From NCBI RefSeq assembly GCF_946481155.1, contig NZ_CAMLMK010000051.1, forward strand, positions 1 through 20,479: a DNA stretch of 20,479 nucleotides, written 5' to 3'. Positions 1-8,722 of this stretch are shown one piece after another. How positions within the stretch are numbered: position 1 is the stretch's first letter; every line of letters begins with the position of its first letter. This DNA is from an uncultured Flavobacterium sp. (GTDB lineage Bacteria > Bacteroidota > Bacteroidia > Flavobacteriales > Flavobacteriaceae). The notes beneath the pieces were generated by a model. That model saw nothing but the letters and a program-made list of their open reading frames with translations. It had not been told where the DNA came from and did no database searches. The position numbers and the translations under genes are program-made.

Positions 1-19
1 TCTTGACTCTTTCTTCTTT

Positions 20-1873
<1,854 letters not shown>

Positions 1874-1889
1874 TTATGGATACGTGTTT

Positions 1890-2096
1890 TTAGCCGCCCT
1901 GCGTGGCAGTGATGATGAGAATCTCATCGGATTCGGATAGGAAAGTGGTGACCCAATTCGATTTTGGGATGACGGTATTGTTTATGGCAAGCGCAATCCC
2001 GTTCTGTTTGTTCGGAAATTCGAGGTCGAGTAAAGCCTGAGCGGAAATGCTATCGCCGCTAAAATGCTTTTGCTGATTGTTGATTTTTAATTCCAT
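1890..2096 (-). CDS. thiS: Sulfur carrier protein ThiS
   Basis: A 68-residue ubiquitin-fold protein ending in Gly-Gly, the hallmark of ThiS. The terminal glycine is adenylated and converted to a thiocarboxylate that donates sulfur for the thiazole ring of thiamine. The length fits the family (about 65-70), and the end of the protein reads ITATQGG. It is the first gene after the TPP riboswitch, and thiC follows 46 bp later. Its ATG (2094-2096) lies inside one arm of a hairpin that looks like the riboswitch expression platform, so translation initiation here is the probable control point. Being small, it is easily missed, but the di-glycine end and the neighbours make the call firm. Confidence 0.95.
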   Translation of the reverse strand: MELKINNQQKHFSGDSISAQALLDLEFPNKQNGIALAINNTVIPKSNWVTTFLSESDEILIITATQGG

Positions 2097-2131
2097 TCCT
2101 TTTATTTAGTATAGTGCTACTTTAGGAATGG
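2093..2131 (-). promoter_or_regulatory. Riboswitch expression platform: hairpin covering the thiS start codon
   Basis: On the minus strand CCATTCCT (2124-2131) is perfectly complementary to AGGAATGG (2093-2100), and the second arm contains the thiS ATG. The stem is 8 bp with a 23-nt loop and no T-run, so this reads as a translational sequestor rather than a terminator. CCTAAAGT (2119-2126), overlapping the first arm, is perfectly complementary to ACTTTAGG at the 5' edge of the aptamer (2241-2248), which gives a competing anti-sequestor. The pairing is seen directly; the switching role is inferred. Confidence 0.7.
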
Positions 2132-2164
2132 CTGTAAACAGGGTATAGAACACCTGGAAGTCAT

Positions 2165-2250
2165 CGCTACTTTTCCCTACGCTGGTATTAACCGGATCAG
2201 GTTCAGAGGGTAAAATCTCAGCCTGCATTTTGCAGACACCCCTAAAGTTG
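2165..2250 (-). promoter_or_regulatory. TPP riboswitch aptamer (THI box)
   Basis: Read on the minus strand, the segment contains the conserved THI-box blocks in order: AGGGGTGTC, GCTGAGA, ACCCTCTGAACCTGATC, GGTTAATACCAGCG and TAGGGAAAAG. A P3-type hairpin CTGCA/TGCAG sits between the first two. P1 can be formed by ACTTT (2244-2248) with AAAGT (2169-2173). It lies between a promoter and thiS, upstream of thiS-thiC, exactly where TPP feedback control is expected. Binding of thiamine pyrophosphate should switch the operon off. Confidence 0.95.
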
Positions 2251-2253
2251 AGA

Positions 2254-2287
2254 CAAATGTATTAAAAATTATGAATGAAAGTACAAA
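2254..2287 (-). promoter_or_regulatory. Promoter of the thiS-thiC operon
   Basis: On the minus strand there is a -7 element TACATTTG (2254-2261), an exact match to TAnnTTTG, and a TTTG (2284-2287) 22 bp upstream, within the spacing reported for Flavobacterium promoters. Transcription would begin just before the TPP aptamer. Confidence 0.6.
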
Positions 2288-2306
2288 TTAGTAATTTTAA
2301 TTTGTA
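2282..2306. repeat. Perfect 9-bp inverted repeat over the thiS -33 element
   Basis: TACAAATTA (2282-2290) and TAATTTGTA (2298-2306) are perfect inverted copies separated by 7 bp. The left arm covers the -33 element of the thiS promoter, and the pair begins 16 bp downstream of the tag stop codon. It could be an operator or a weak AT-only hairpin at the end of the tag transcript; no T-run follows on the minus strand. Confidence 0.4.
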
Positions 2307-2321
2307 AGTTTTTACTTAAAA

Positions 2322-2882
2322 TTATTTTCTCGTCCAGCAATCCGCAACATGATCATTCACCATTCCGGTGGCCTGCATGTGTGCATATACAACGGTGGAA
2401 CCTACAAATTTGAACCCTCGTTTTTTTAAATCTTTGCTTAATGCATCGGATATTTCCGTTGTGGCGGGAACTTCTGTCATTAGTTTTCGGTTGTTGTGAA
2501 TAGGCTTGCCGTCTACGAATCTCCAGATGTATTTTGAGAAACTTCCGAATTCCTTCTGCACTTCCATGAAAGCTTTTGCGTTAGTGACAGCCGCTTTTAT
2601 TTTTAGGCCATTGCGAATAATACCTGCGTCTTGTTTCAGATCTTCAATTTTATCTTCGGAATAAGCTGCTACTTTTCTGTAATCGAAATTGTCGAAGGCT
2701 TTCCGGAAATTTTCTCGTTTGGCCAGGACCGTATACCAGCTTAAGCCTGCCTGAAACGTTTCCAGCGTTAGGAATTCAAATATTTTTTGGTCGTCATACA
2801 CCGGAACTCCCCATTCTTCATCGTGGTATTTGCGGTATAAATCGTCTTTTTCGCACCAGGCGCATCGTATCTTAGCTTGCAT
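2322..2882 (-). CDS. tag: DNA-3-methyladenine glycosylase I (TAG)
   Basis: This base-excision repair enzyme removes 3-methyladenine from alkylated DNA. The 186-residue length is that of E. coli Tag (187). The zinc-snap ligands of the family are present: C7 and H20 near the N-terminus, H178 and C182 near the C-terminus, with the same spacings as in the E. coli enzyme. The ETFQAGLSW segment supplies E41 (equivalent to E. coli E38) and the aromatic base-pocket residue W49. The start codon lies inside the end of the upstream transporter gene (11-bp overlap), implying translational coupling. No functional link between the two products is obvious. Confidence 0.96.
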   Translation of the reverse strand: MQAKIRCAWCEKDDLYRKYHDEEWGVPVYDDQKIFEFLTLETFQAGLSWYTVLAKRENFRKAFDNFDYRKVAAYSEDKIEDLKQDAGIIRNGLKIKAAVTNAKAFMEVQKEFGSFSKYIWRFVDGKPIHNNRKLMTEVPATTEISDALSKDLKKRGFKFVGSTVVYAHMQATGMVNDHVADCWTRK

Positions 2883-3540
2883 GTAAATTGGTTTTAGTAT
2901 CGTGTAAGTACAGTTCGATTAAGTAATGTCCGAGGTAGATCATGGGTGTTAATGCCACAGCAATAATCAGTTTAAAGGTGTAACCGGTCAATGCTGCGTT
3001 GATGTAAACTTCGGTAGTCATTTTTCCCGGAAGCCAGAAAGCAATTCCTAATACGATAAAGGTGTCTATCAGCTGCGAGATAATTGTGGAACCTGTGCTT
3101 CGGAGCCAAATCATTTTCTTTCCTGTTCTGTTCCGAAGAAACCAGAATATGGCGACATCAATCAGCTGCGAGGTGATGAAAGCGATAAGACTTCCGATGA
3201 TAATCCACATACTCTGTCCGAATACGGCAAAAAACTGGTCGTCGGTGACTGTGCTGATGCCTTTGGCGGCCGGAATATTGATGGCAAAAAAGAGCAGCAC
3301 AAAACAATAGGCAATCAGTCCTGCAGTAATCATCGTGAGTTTTTTTACACCATCGCGACCAAAATGCTCGTTGATCAAATCCGTAGTAATAAAAACTATG
3401 GGCCAGGGCAAAATACCGATGCTCATGATGAAGGGGCCAATCTGAATAAGTTTTCCGCCGGTAAGTTCCGCGACAATGGCGTTAGTAATAAAAATTCCCG
3501 CCAGGATAACGTAGACAATGTCTTTTTTGGTTCTAAACAT
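2872..3540 (-). CDS. Queuosine precursor transporter, YhhQ/VUT family (DUF165)
   Basis: A 222-residue, very hydrophobic inner-membrane protein with about six predicted spans (for example 8-28, 36-53, 68-88, 111-134). The polar segment TTDLINEHFGR (52-62) between spans is characteristic of the YhhQ/VUT family. A SQLID motif occurs twice (124-128 and 155-159), suggesting an internal pseudo-repeat. Characterised relatives import preQ0/preQ1 or related 7-deazapurines for queuosine in tRNA; which precursor this one takes cannot be read from sequence. It is the first gene of a two-gene unit and overlaps tag by 11 bp. The ATG at 3538-3540 starts immediately before the first membrane span. Confidence 0.9.
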   Translation of the reverse strand: MFRTKKDIVYVILAGIFITNAIVAELTGGKLIQIGPFIMSIGILPWPIVFITTDLINEHFGRDGVKKLTMITAGLIAYCFVLLFFAINIPAAKGISTVTDDQFFAVFGQSMWIIIGSLIAFITSQLIDVAIFWFLRNRTGKKMIWLRSTGSTIISQLIDTFIVLGIAFWLPGKMTTEVYINAALTGYTFKLIIAVALTPMIYLGHYLIELYLHDTKTNLHAS

Positions 3541-3562
3541 ACTGTAAAGGTGTCGAATGAAT

Positions 3563-3570
3563 CAAATTTA
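3563..3570 (-). promoter_or_regulatory. Candidate -7 element for the transporter-tag unit
   Basis: TAAATTTG on the minus strand matches TAnnTTTG and ends 22 bp before the transporter ATG. No convincing -33 TTG is seen at 19-23 bp, so the call is tentative. Confidence 0.35.
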
Positions 3571-3660
3571 TACAATTCTGACGAATAAAGTAGGTATTAA
3601 TTTTTGCTGTGGATCAGGTGCGAATTAAACCTCACATGGGTAAACTGTATTAATTTTCGT

Positions 3661-3668
3661 TATATTTG
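3661..3668 (+). promoter_or_regulatory. Candidate -7 element for the M3 peptidase gene
   Basis: TATATTTG is an exact match to TAnnTTTG and ends 25 bp before the ATG at 3694. The -33 element is poor. It sits in the 153-bp divergent spacer shared with the transporter-tag unit. Confidence 0.45.
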
Positions 3669-3693
3669 ATTAAATACCAACACCTAACTGATT

Positions 3694-5817
3694 ATGAATA
3701 AACGTTTAGCAGTATTACTTATGGGTACATCAGTATTGTCAATGAATGCACAGTCGGATAAAGATAATCCTTTGTTGAAGAAATGGGCCGGGCCTTATGG
3801 AGGCGTGCCCGCTTTCAATGAGTATTCCGTCTCCGATATCCAACCGGCGATGGAAATTGCCATCCAGAAGAAACTTTCTGAAATTACCGCCATTGCGGAA
3901 AACAAGCAGCCTGCCACTTTTGCAAATACTATTGAGGCTTTAGAGCTTGCGGGGCAAGAGCTTGCCCGTGTCAATACCGTTTTTGGGATTTACAGTTCCA
4001 ACATGAACAGTCCTGAATTTGAGCCTGTGGAAACAGAAATGACACCACGGCTTTATGATTTAAACAATAAGATTTATCAGAATAAAAAACTGTTTCTGCG
4101 AATAGAAACATTATACAATTCCCCCGAAAAAAGTAAATTAACGAAAGAGCAGCAGCGTCTGGTTTGGTTGTACTATAACAACTTCGTGAAGGAAGGCGCC
4201 CGAATGGATGCAAAATCTAAGGAAAAGGTGAGTGCTATTAATCAAAGATTAGCAACGCTGTTTACGAAATTCAGTCAGAACCTGCTAGCTGAGGAAAACA
4301 ATCAGTTTTTGGAGCTTAAATCGGAAAAAGACTTTGACGGTTTGCCTTCTGAGAACAAGAAAGCAGCTATGGCAGATGCGAAAGAAAGAAAAATGCCGGT
4401 TTTGGGAATTATTGCAAATACCCGTTCGTCCATAGAGCCATTTCTGACTTTTTCCAACAATCGCGCTTTGCGTGAGAAAGCATGGAAAATGTTTGTCAGC
4501 CGTGGCGATAATAATAATGCGAATGACAATAATGCGATAATCGTTGAGATTTTGAAGTTACGTGCGGAAAAAGCGAAACTGCTTGGTTTTGCAACTTTTG
4601 CCCACTGGAGTTTGTCTAACAACACGATGGCAAAAACGCCTGAGAAAACAATGGATTTAATGCTTTCGGTATGGAATCCAGCCGTGGAAAAAGTCCATCA
4701 GGATGTTGCCGAAATGCAGAAAATTATAAATGCGGAAGGAGGGACTTTCAAATTAGCGCCTTGGGATTATCGTTATTATTCCGAAAAAGTGAGAAAGGCG
4801 AAATACGATCTGGATCAGAATGAAGTGAAACCGTATCTGCAGCTAGAGAAACTGCGTGAAGGCATGTTCTGGGTAGCCGGCGAGCTTTTCAATCTGAAAT
4901 TTAAGCAAGTAACGAATGTTCCTGTGTTTCATCCTGACGTAAGAGTTTGGGAAGTATCTGAAATTACCACCGGGAAGCTAGTGGGATTATGGTATTTCGA
5001 CCCGTATGCGCGTACAGGAAAGCGCTCGGGCGCCTGGATGAATTCATATAGGGATCAGCAGAGGCTGGACGGTGATGTGATGACAATTGTTTCCAATAAT
5101 TCCAATTTTATCAAAGGCAGCGGGAATGAGCCGGTTTTGATTTCCTGGGATGATGCTACAACGCTTTTCCATGAATTTGGGCACGCACTTCATGGCTTAT
5201 GTTCGAATGTGAAGTATCCTAGCTTATCAGGAACTTCAGTTGCAAGAGATTACGTGGAATTTCCTTCACAGATTTTAGAACGCTGGTTAGCTACGCCGGA
5301 AGTATTGAAACAATATGCGCGGCATTATAAAACCAATGAGCCGTTACCGCAGTCTTTGGTAGAGCGAATTGAAAAAGCAGCTACGTTCAACGAAGGATTT
5401 TCAACGGTGGAAACCATTTCAAGCTCACTGATCGATATGAAGCTGCATCTGGAAGGCGACAAGGCTATTGATCCGGATAAATTTGAGAAAGAAACATTAA
5501 CGAAGTTGAATATGCCGGAAGAAATCGTGATGCGTCACAGGATCCCGCAGTTTGGACATATATTCTCTGGAGATGATTATGCGGCCGGGTATTACAGTTA
5601 TTTATGGTCGGATGTGATCAGTGCGGATGCCTGGGAGGCTTTTACTAAAGCAAAAGGAGGTTATGATAAAGAAGTGGCCAAACGTCTGCATGAGAATGTA
5701 TTCAGTGTGGGAAATACGATTGATCCTGCGGAAGGTTATAAAAAATTCAGGGGCAAAGATGCTACAACGGATGCATTGATGCGTTCCCGAAATTTTCCGA
5801 TCATTAAGAAAAAATAG
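3694..5817 (+). CDS. M3 family zinc metallopeptidase, peptidyl-dipeptidase Dcp type, secreted
   Basis: The 707-residue protein has the M3 signature HEFGH at 493-497 and a third zinc ligand, E522 in the segment RDYVEFPSQ, 29 residues after H493 as in thimet oligopeptidase. The later GYYSYLWSD segment (632-640) holds the substrate-binding tyrosines of this family. Residues 1-20 (MNKRLAVLLMG...MNAQ) form a Sec-type signal peptide without a lipobox, so the enzyme probably works in the periplasm, trimming short peptides two residues at a time from the C-terminus. E. coli Dcp is slightly shorter and lacks this signal. The gene stands alone between its own promoter and a strong terminator. Family is certain; the peptidyl-dipeptidase label (dcp) is the best guess over oligopeptidase A. 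Confidence 0.95.
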   Translation: MNKRLAVLLMGTSVLSMNAQSDKDNPLLKKWAGPYGGVPAFNEYSVSDIQPAMEIAIQKKLSEITAIAENKQPATFANTIEALELAGQELARVNTVFGIYSSNMNSPEFEPVETEMTPRLYDLNNKIYQNKKLFLRIETLYNSPEKSKLTKEQQRLVWLYYNNFVKEGARMDAKSKEKVSAINQRLATLFTKFSQNLLAEENNQFLELKSEKDFDGLPSENKKAAMADAKERKMPVLGIIANTRSSIEPFLTFSNNRALREKAWKMFVSRGDNNNANDNNAIIVEILKLRAEKAKLLGFATFAHWSLSNNTMAKTPEKTMDLMLSVWNPAVEKVHQDVAEMQKIINAEGGTFKLAPWDYRYYSEKVRKAKYDLDQNEVKPYLQLEKLREGMFWVAGELFNLKFKQVTNVPVFHPDVRVWEVSEITTGKLVGLWYFDPYARTGKRSGAWMNSYRDQQRLDGDVMTIVSNNSNFIKGSGNEPVLISWDDATTLFHEFGHALHGLCSNVKYPSLSGTSVARDYVEFPSQILERWLATPEVLKQYARHYKTNEPLPQSLVERIEKAATFNEGFSTVETISSSLIDMKLHLEGDKAIDPDKFEKETLTKLNMPEEIVMRHRIPQFGHIFSGDDYAAGYYSYLWSDVISADAWEAFTKAKGGYDKEVAKRLHENVFSVGNTIDPAEGYKKFRGKDATTDALMRSRNFPIIKKK

Positions 5818-5831
5818 AATCAGCATAAAGC

Positions 5832-5869
5832 AAAAAAAATCCCGAATAAACCTATTCGGGATTTTTTTT
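5832..5869. terminator. Bidirectional intrinsic terminator between the M3 peptidase gene and tsf
   Basis: The 9-bp stem TCCCGAATA (5840-5848) / TATTCGGGA (5853-5861) has a 4-nt loop AACC. It is flanked by eight A (5832-5839) and eight T (5862-5869), which can also pair. It therefore works on either strand: 14 bp after the peptidase stop on plus and 17 bp after the tsf stop on minus. Confidence 0.93.
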
Positions 5870-5886
5870 AAATGTATGTTTTTAGA

Positions 5887-6708
5887 TTATCCTAAAGCAA
5901 CACGTGAGAAACCAGTAACAGTTAAACCACCGTCAACCGATTTGATATAAGCAGCAACGCTCATAGAACCGTCTTTGATGAAGTCTTGGTTTACCAATGT
6001 ATTGTCTTTGAAGAAACGTCCTAATTTACCTTTAGCGATGTTATCGATCATAGCTTCCGGTTTTCCTTCCTGACGTAGTAAATCTTTAGCGATTTCAATT
6101 TCTTTTTCGATAGTTGCAGCATCAACACCAGCTTCGTCTAAAGCGATTGGGTTCATGGCAGCAGCTTGCATAGCAACGTTCTTAGCAGCCTCATCAGCAC
6201 CGGCAACGTTAGCAGATAAAGCTACAAGCGTAGCGATTTTTCCAGCGTGAACGTATGATCCAACGAAAGCACCTTCTAAACGCTCGAAAGCACCAACTTC
6301 AATTTTCTCACCGATAACCCCAGTTTGCTCGATTAATTTTTCGTTAACCGTGATACCACCGAAATCAGAAGCTAAGAAAGCATCTTTATCAGTATAATTT
6401 AATGCTTGGTTAGCTAAATCTGTAGCCAACTTCACGAAACCTTCATTTTTACCTACGAAGTCAGTCTCACAGTTTAATGTGATAGCTACACCAGCAGTTT
6501 TGTCACCGTTTACAACAGCGATAGCAGCACCTTCTGTAGATTCTCTGTCAGAACGGTTAGCAGCTACTTTTTGACCTTTTTTACGTAAGTTCTCGATTGC
6601 TAAATCGAAATCTCCATCAGCTTCCACTAATGCTTTTTTACAATCCATCATACCTGCTCCGGTGATGGTTCTTAATTTATTTACGTCTGCAGCAGTTATT
6701 GTTGCCAT
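5887..6708 (-). CDS. tsf: Translation elongation factor Ts
   Basis: EF-Ts recycles EF-Tu by catalysing GDP/GTP exchange in the cytosol. The 273-residue product has the N-terminal UBA-like segment LRTITGAGMMDCKKAL (12-27) and the TDFV motif (82-85) that contacts EF-Tu, followed by the two core subdomains. Length fits bacterial EF-Ts (about 270-300). It is the last gene of rplM-rpsI-rpsB-tsf, 104 bp after rpsB, and ends at the bidirectional terminator. An imperfect hairpin lies in the rpsB-tsf gap and could tune expression relative to rpsB. Confidence 0.98.
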   Translation of the reverse strand: MATITAADVNKLRTITGAGMMDCKKALVEADGDFDLAIENLRKKGQKVAANRSDRESTEGAAIAVVNGDKTAGVAITLNCETDFVGKNEGFVKLATDLANQALNYTDKDAFLASDFGGITVNEKLIEQTGVIGEKIEVGAFERLEGAFVGSYVHAGKIATLVALSANVAGADEAAKNVAMQAAAMNPIALDEAGVDAATIEKEIEIAKDLLRQEGKPEAMIDNIAKGKLGRFFKDNTLVNQDFIKDGSMSVAAYIKSVDGGLTVTGFSRVALG

Positions 6709-6738
6709 TTTTGTATAAAATTTATTAAGGTTAAAATT

Positions 6739-6799
6739 ATAAAGTCGTCATAATGATAGAGAATACGAAAGTAAACATCCATCAGCATAACGACTTTAT
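6739..6799 (-). repeat. Intercistronic inverted repeat between rpsB and tsf
   Basis: ATAAAGTCGT (6739-6748) and ACGACTTTAT (6790-6799) are perfect 10-bp inverted copies. TGAT (6754-6757) and ATCA (6781-6784) extend the pairing inward after an internal loop. The RNA would form a long stem 30 nt before the tsf ATG. It is followed by AATTTTAACC rather than a clean U-run, so a processing site or partial attenuator is more likely than a full terminator. Confidence 0.6.
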
Positions 6800-6812
6800 C
6801 ATAATGTTATTT

Positions 6813-7577
6813 TTATTCTTCAGTTGAAGGTGTTGCTTCTACTTCTGCAGTAGCAACTTCTCCAGCCGGTTGCTCATCTTTATCAGATTTTCTGTCAGAA
6901 AGTCCTTCAATGATTGCACCAGATACTAAAGATAAAACTTTGTCGATTGATTTTGAAGCATCATCGTTTGCCGGGATAACGAAATCAACCTGACGTGGGT
7001 CAGAGTTGGTGTCAACCATAGCGAAAACTGGAATGTTTAATTTTTGAGCTTCTTTAACAGCGATGTGTTCTGCTTTGATATCTACAACGAATAACGCAGC
7101 CGGAAGTCTAGTCATATCAGCGATAGAACCTAAGTTCTTCTCTAATTTAGCACGTAGACGATCTACCTGTAAACGTTCTTTTTTAGATAAAGTCATGAAA
7201 GTACCGTCTTTCTTCATTTTATCGATAGAAGCCATTTTCTTAACAGCTTTACGGATAGTTACGAAGTTAGTCAACATACCACCTGGCCATCTTTCAGTGA
7301 TGTAAGGCATGTTTGCTGCTGCAGCTTTTTCTGCAACGATATCTTTTGCTTGTTTTTTGGTAGCTACGAAAAGTACTTTTCTACCAGATGCAGCGATTTT
7401 CTTTAAAGCTTCGTTAGCTTCTTCGATTTTAGCTGCAGTTTTATATAGATTGATAATGTGAATACCATTACGCTCCATATAGATGTAAGGAGCCATGTTT
7501 GGGTCCCATTTTCTAGTCATGTGTCCGAAGTGAACACCTGCTTCTAGTAATTCTTTAACTTCTACTTTGTTTGCCAT
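6813..7577 (-). CDS. rpsB: 30S ribosomal protein S2
   Basis: S2 joins the 30S subunit late and helps bind S1 near the mRNA exit. From the ATG at 7575-7577 the product is 254 residues starting MANKVEVKELLEAG, with the family signatures HFGHMTRKWDPNM near the N-terminus and RWPGGMLTN in the middle. An in-frame upstream ATG at 7610 would add eleven residues (MLIHKNVNYYK) absent from the usual S2 N-terminus, so I reject it. The C-terminal ~25 residues are acidic and low-complexity. The gene lies between rpsI (157-bp gap) and tsf (104-bp gap). No TAnnTTTG was found in the upstream gap, so transcription probably comes from the rplM promoter. Confidence 0.97.
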   Translation of the reverse strand: MANKVEVKELLEAGVHFGHMTRKWDPNMAPYIYMERNGIHIINLYKTAAKIEEANEALKKIAASGRKVLFVATKKQAKDIVAEKAAAANMPYITERWPGGMLTNFVTIRKAVKKMASIDKMKKDGTFMTLSKKERLQVDRLRAKLEKNLGSIADMTRLPAALFVVDIKAEHIAVKEAQKLNIPVFAMVDTNSDPRQVDFVIPANDDASKSIDKVLSLVSGAIIEGLSDRKSDKDEQPAGEVATAEVEATPSTEE

Positions 7578-7734
7578 TTTGTAATAGTTTACGTTCTTGT
7601 GTATTAGCAATGCGTCACCTTTTTCGCTTTCGGACTTTCTTCCTTAAGACTTTGGACTGCATTTGGATGCTAAACTAATTCCTGCCTCAACAGGAGAGCA
7701 ACAAAAACTTAGTGTTTTTAAATAATAATAAATA
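7578..7734 (-). promoter_or_regulatory. Long structured spacer upstream of rpsB (possible leader)
   Basis: This 157-nt gap inside a tight ribosomal operon contains three successive small hairpins in transcript order: AAAAAC/GTTTTT (7714-7719 with 7703-7708), TCCTG/CAGGA (7691-7695 with 7680-7684) and GCAT/ATGC (7667-7670 with 7659-7662). A longer-range pairing TTAGCA (7668-7673) with TGCTAA (7604-7609) could compete with the last. No TAnnTTTG promoter was found. An autoregulatory S2-binding leader is possible but unproven. Confidence 0.35.
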
Positions 7735-8121
7735 TTAACGTTTAGAGAACTGGAATCTCTTACGAGCTTTCTTCTGACCGAATTTCTTACGCTCAACCAT
7801 ACGAGGGTCACGTGTAAGTAAACCTTCTGGCTTAAGGATTGCTCTGTTTTCAACTTCTACTTCACACATTGCTCTTGCGATAGCCATACGAACAGCCTCA
7901 GCTTGTCCTGTAGTACCACCACCATATACATTAACTTTTACGTCAAAGTTTGATGCATTTTCTGTCATAGACATTGGTTGCATAACTTTGTACTGTAATG
8001 TAGCTGTTGGGAAGTAAGTTGTAAATTCTTTTTTGTTTACGGTGATTTTTCCTGTTCCTTCAGAAACATAAACACGTGCCACAGCACATTTTCTTCTACC
8101 GATTTTGTGAATAACTCCCAT
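7735..8121 (-). CDS. rpsI: 30S ribosomal protein S9
   Basis: The 128-residue S9 has the GGGTTGQAEAVRMAIARA core and the basic C-terminal tail LLTRDPRMVERKKFGQKKAR ending in SKR, which reaches the ribosomal P site. Its start overlaps the rplM stop by one base (TAATG), so translation is coupled to L13 in the standard rplM-rpsI pair. Length is typical (about 128-130). Confidence 0.98.
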   Translation of the reverse strand: MGVIHKIGRRKCAVARVYVSEGTGKITVNKKEFTTYFPTATLQYKVMQPMSMTENASNFDVKVNVYGGGTTGQAEAVRMAIARAMCEVEVENRAILKPEGLLTRDPRMVERKKFGQKKARKRFQFSKR

Positions 8122-8576
8122 TATTTAAGATCGTTTAGGTTAACTGTTTTTGGTTTTTGAGCGCCTTGTTTGTGCTCAGAACCAACAACAACATTTAGAT
8201 TTCTAAAAAGTTCAGCTCCTAATTTAGTTTTAGGTAACATTCCTTTTACAGCTTTCTCTACTAATAATGCAGGGTTTTTTTGTTGCATTACTTTAGCAGT
8301 TAAACTTCTTTGTCCACCTGGGTAACCTGTGTGACGGATGTACGTTTTGTCATCCAACTTGTTACCTGTTAGGTTGATTTTTTCTGCGTTAATAACGATT
8401 ACGTTATCTCCACAGTCCACATGCGGTGTATAACTTGGCTTGTACTTACCTCTTAAAATCATAGCGACTTTTGAAGCAAGACGACCTAAGTTATGACCTT
8501 CAGCATCTACCACGATCCACTCTTTCTGAGCAGTCGCTTTGTTTGCTGATACTGTCTTGTAGCTTAAATTGTCCAC
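8121..8576 (-). CDS. rplM: 50S ribosomal protein L13
   Basis: L13 is an early-assembling 50S protein that binds 23S rRNA. The 151-residue product has the signatures GHNLGRLASKVAMILRGK and SYTPHVDCGDNVIVIN, and YPGGQRS further on. The start codon is GTG (8574-8576), giving fMet-DNLSYKT; no in-frame ATG offers a better family start. It is the promoter-proximal gene of the operon, 45 bp from a near-consensus promoter, and overlaps rpsI by one base. A small hairpin TCCC/GGGA (about 8605-8619) could form at the very 5' end of the leader. Confidence 0.97.
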   Translation of the reverse strand: MDNLSYKTVSANKATAQKEWIVVDAEGHNLGRLASKVAMILRGKYKPSYTPHVDCGDNVIVINAEKINLTGNKLDDKTYIRHTGYPGGQRSLTAKVMQQKNPALLVEKAVKGMLPKTKLGAELFRNLNVVVGSEHKQGAQKPKTVNLNDLK

Positions 8577-8621
8577 GTTTTTTTATTTTAATTAAACATT
8601 CCATTCCCAATAAAGGGAGTG

Positions 8622-8652
8622 CAAAAGTACAATTATTTATTTATTATACAAA
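8622..8652 (-). promoter_or_regulatory. Promoter of rplM-rpsI-rpsB-tsf
   Basis: On the minus strand TTTG (8649-8652) lies 19 bp from TACTTTTG (8622-8629), an exact TTTG-N19-TAnnTTTG promoter of the Bacteroidota type. It predicts a leader of about 40 nt before the rplM GTG and separates the operon from the serine hydrolase gene upstream. Confidence 0.75.
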
Positions 8653-8722
8653 TACCCGAGAGATAATTTTATAAGTTGATTGTCAGACGAATAGTTGAAG
8701 ATGAGGTTTCTAACGATCAAAA

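Noticed and set aside
7578..7610. Upstream in-frame ATG extending rpsB by 11 residues
   Set aside because: The added residues are not S2-like and the MANKVEVKELLEAG start matches the family N-terminus.
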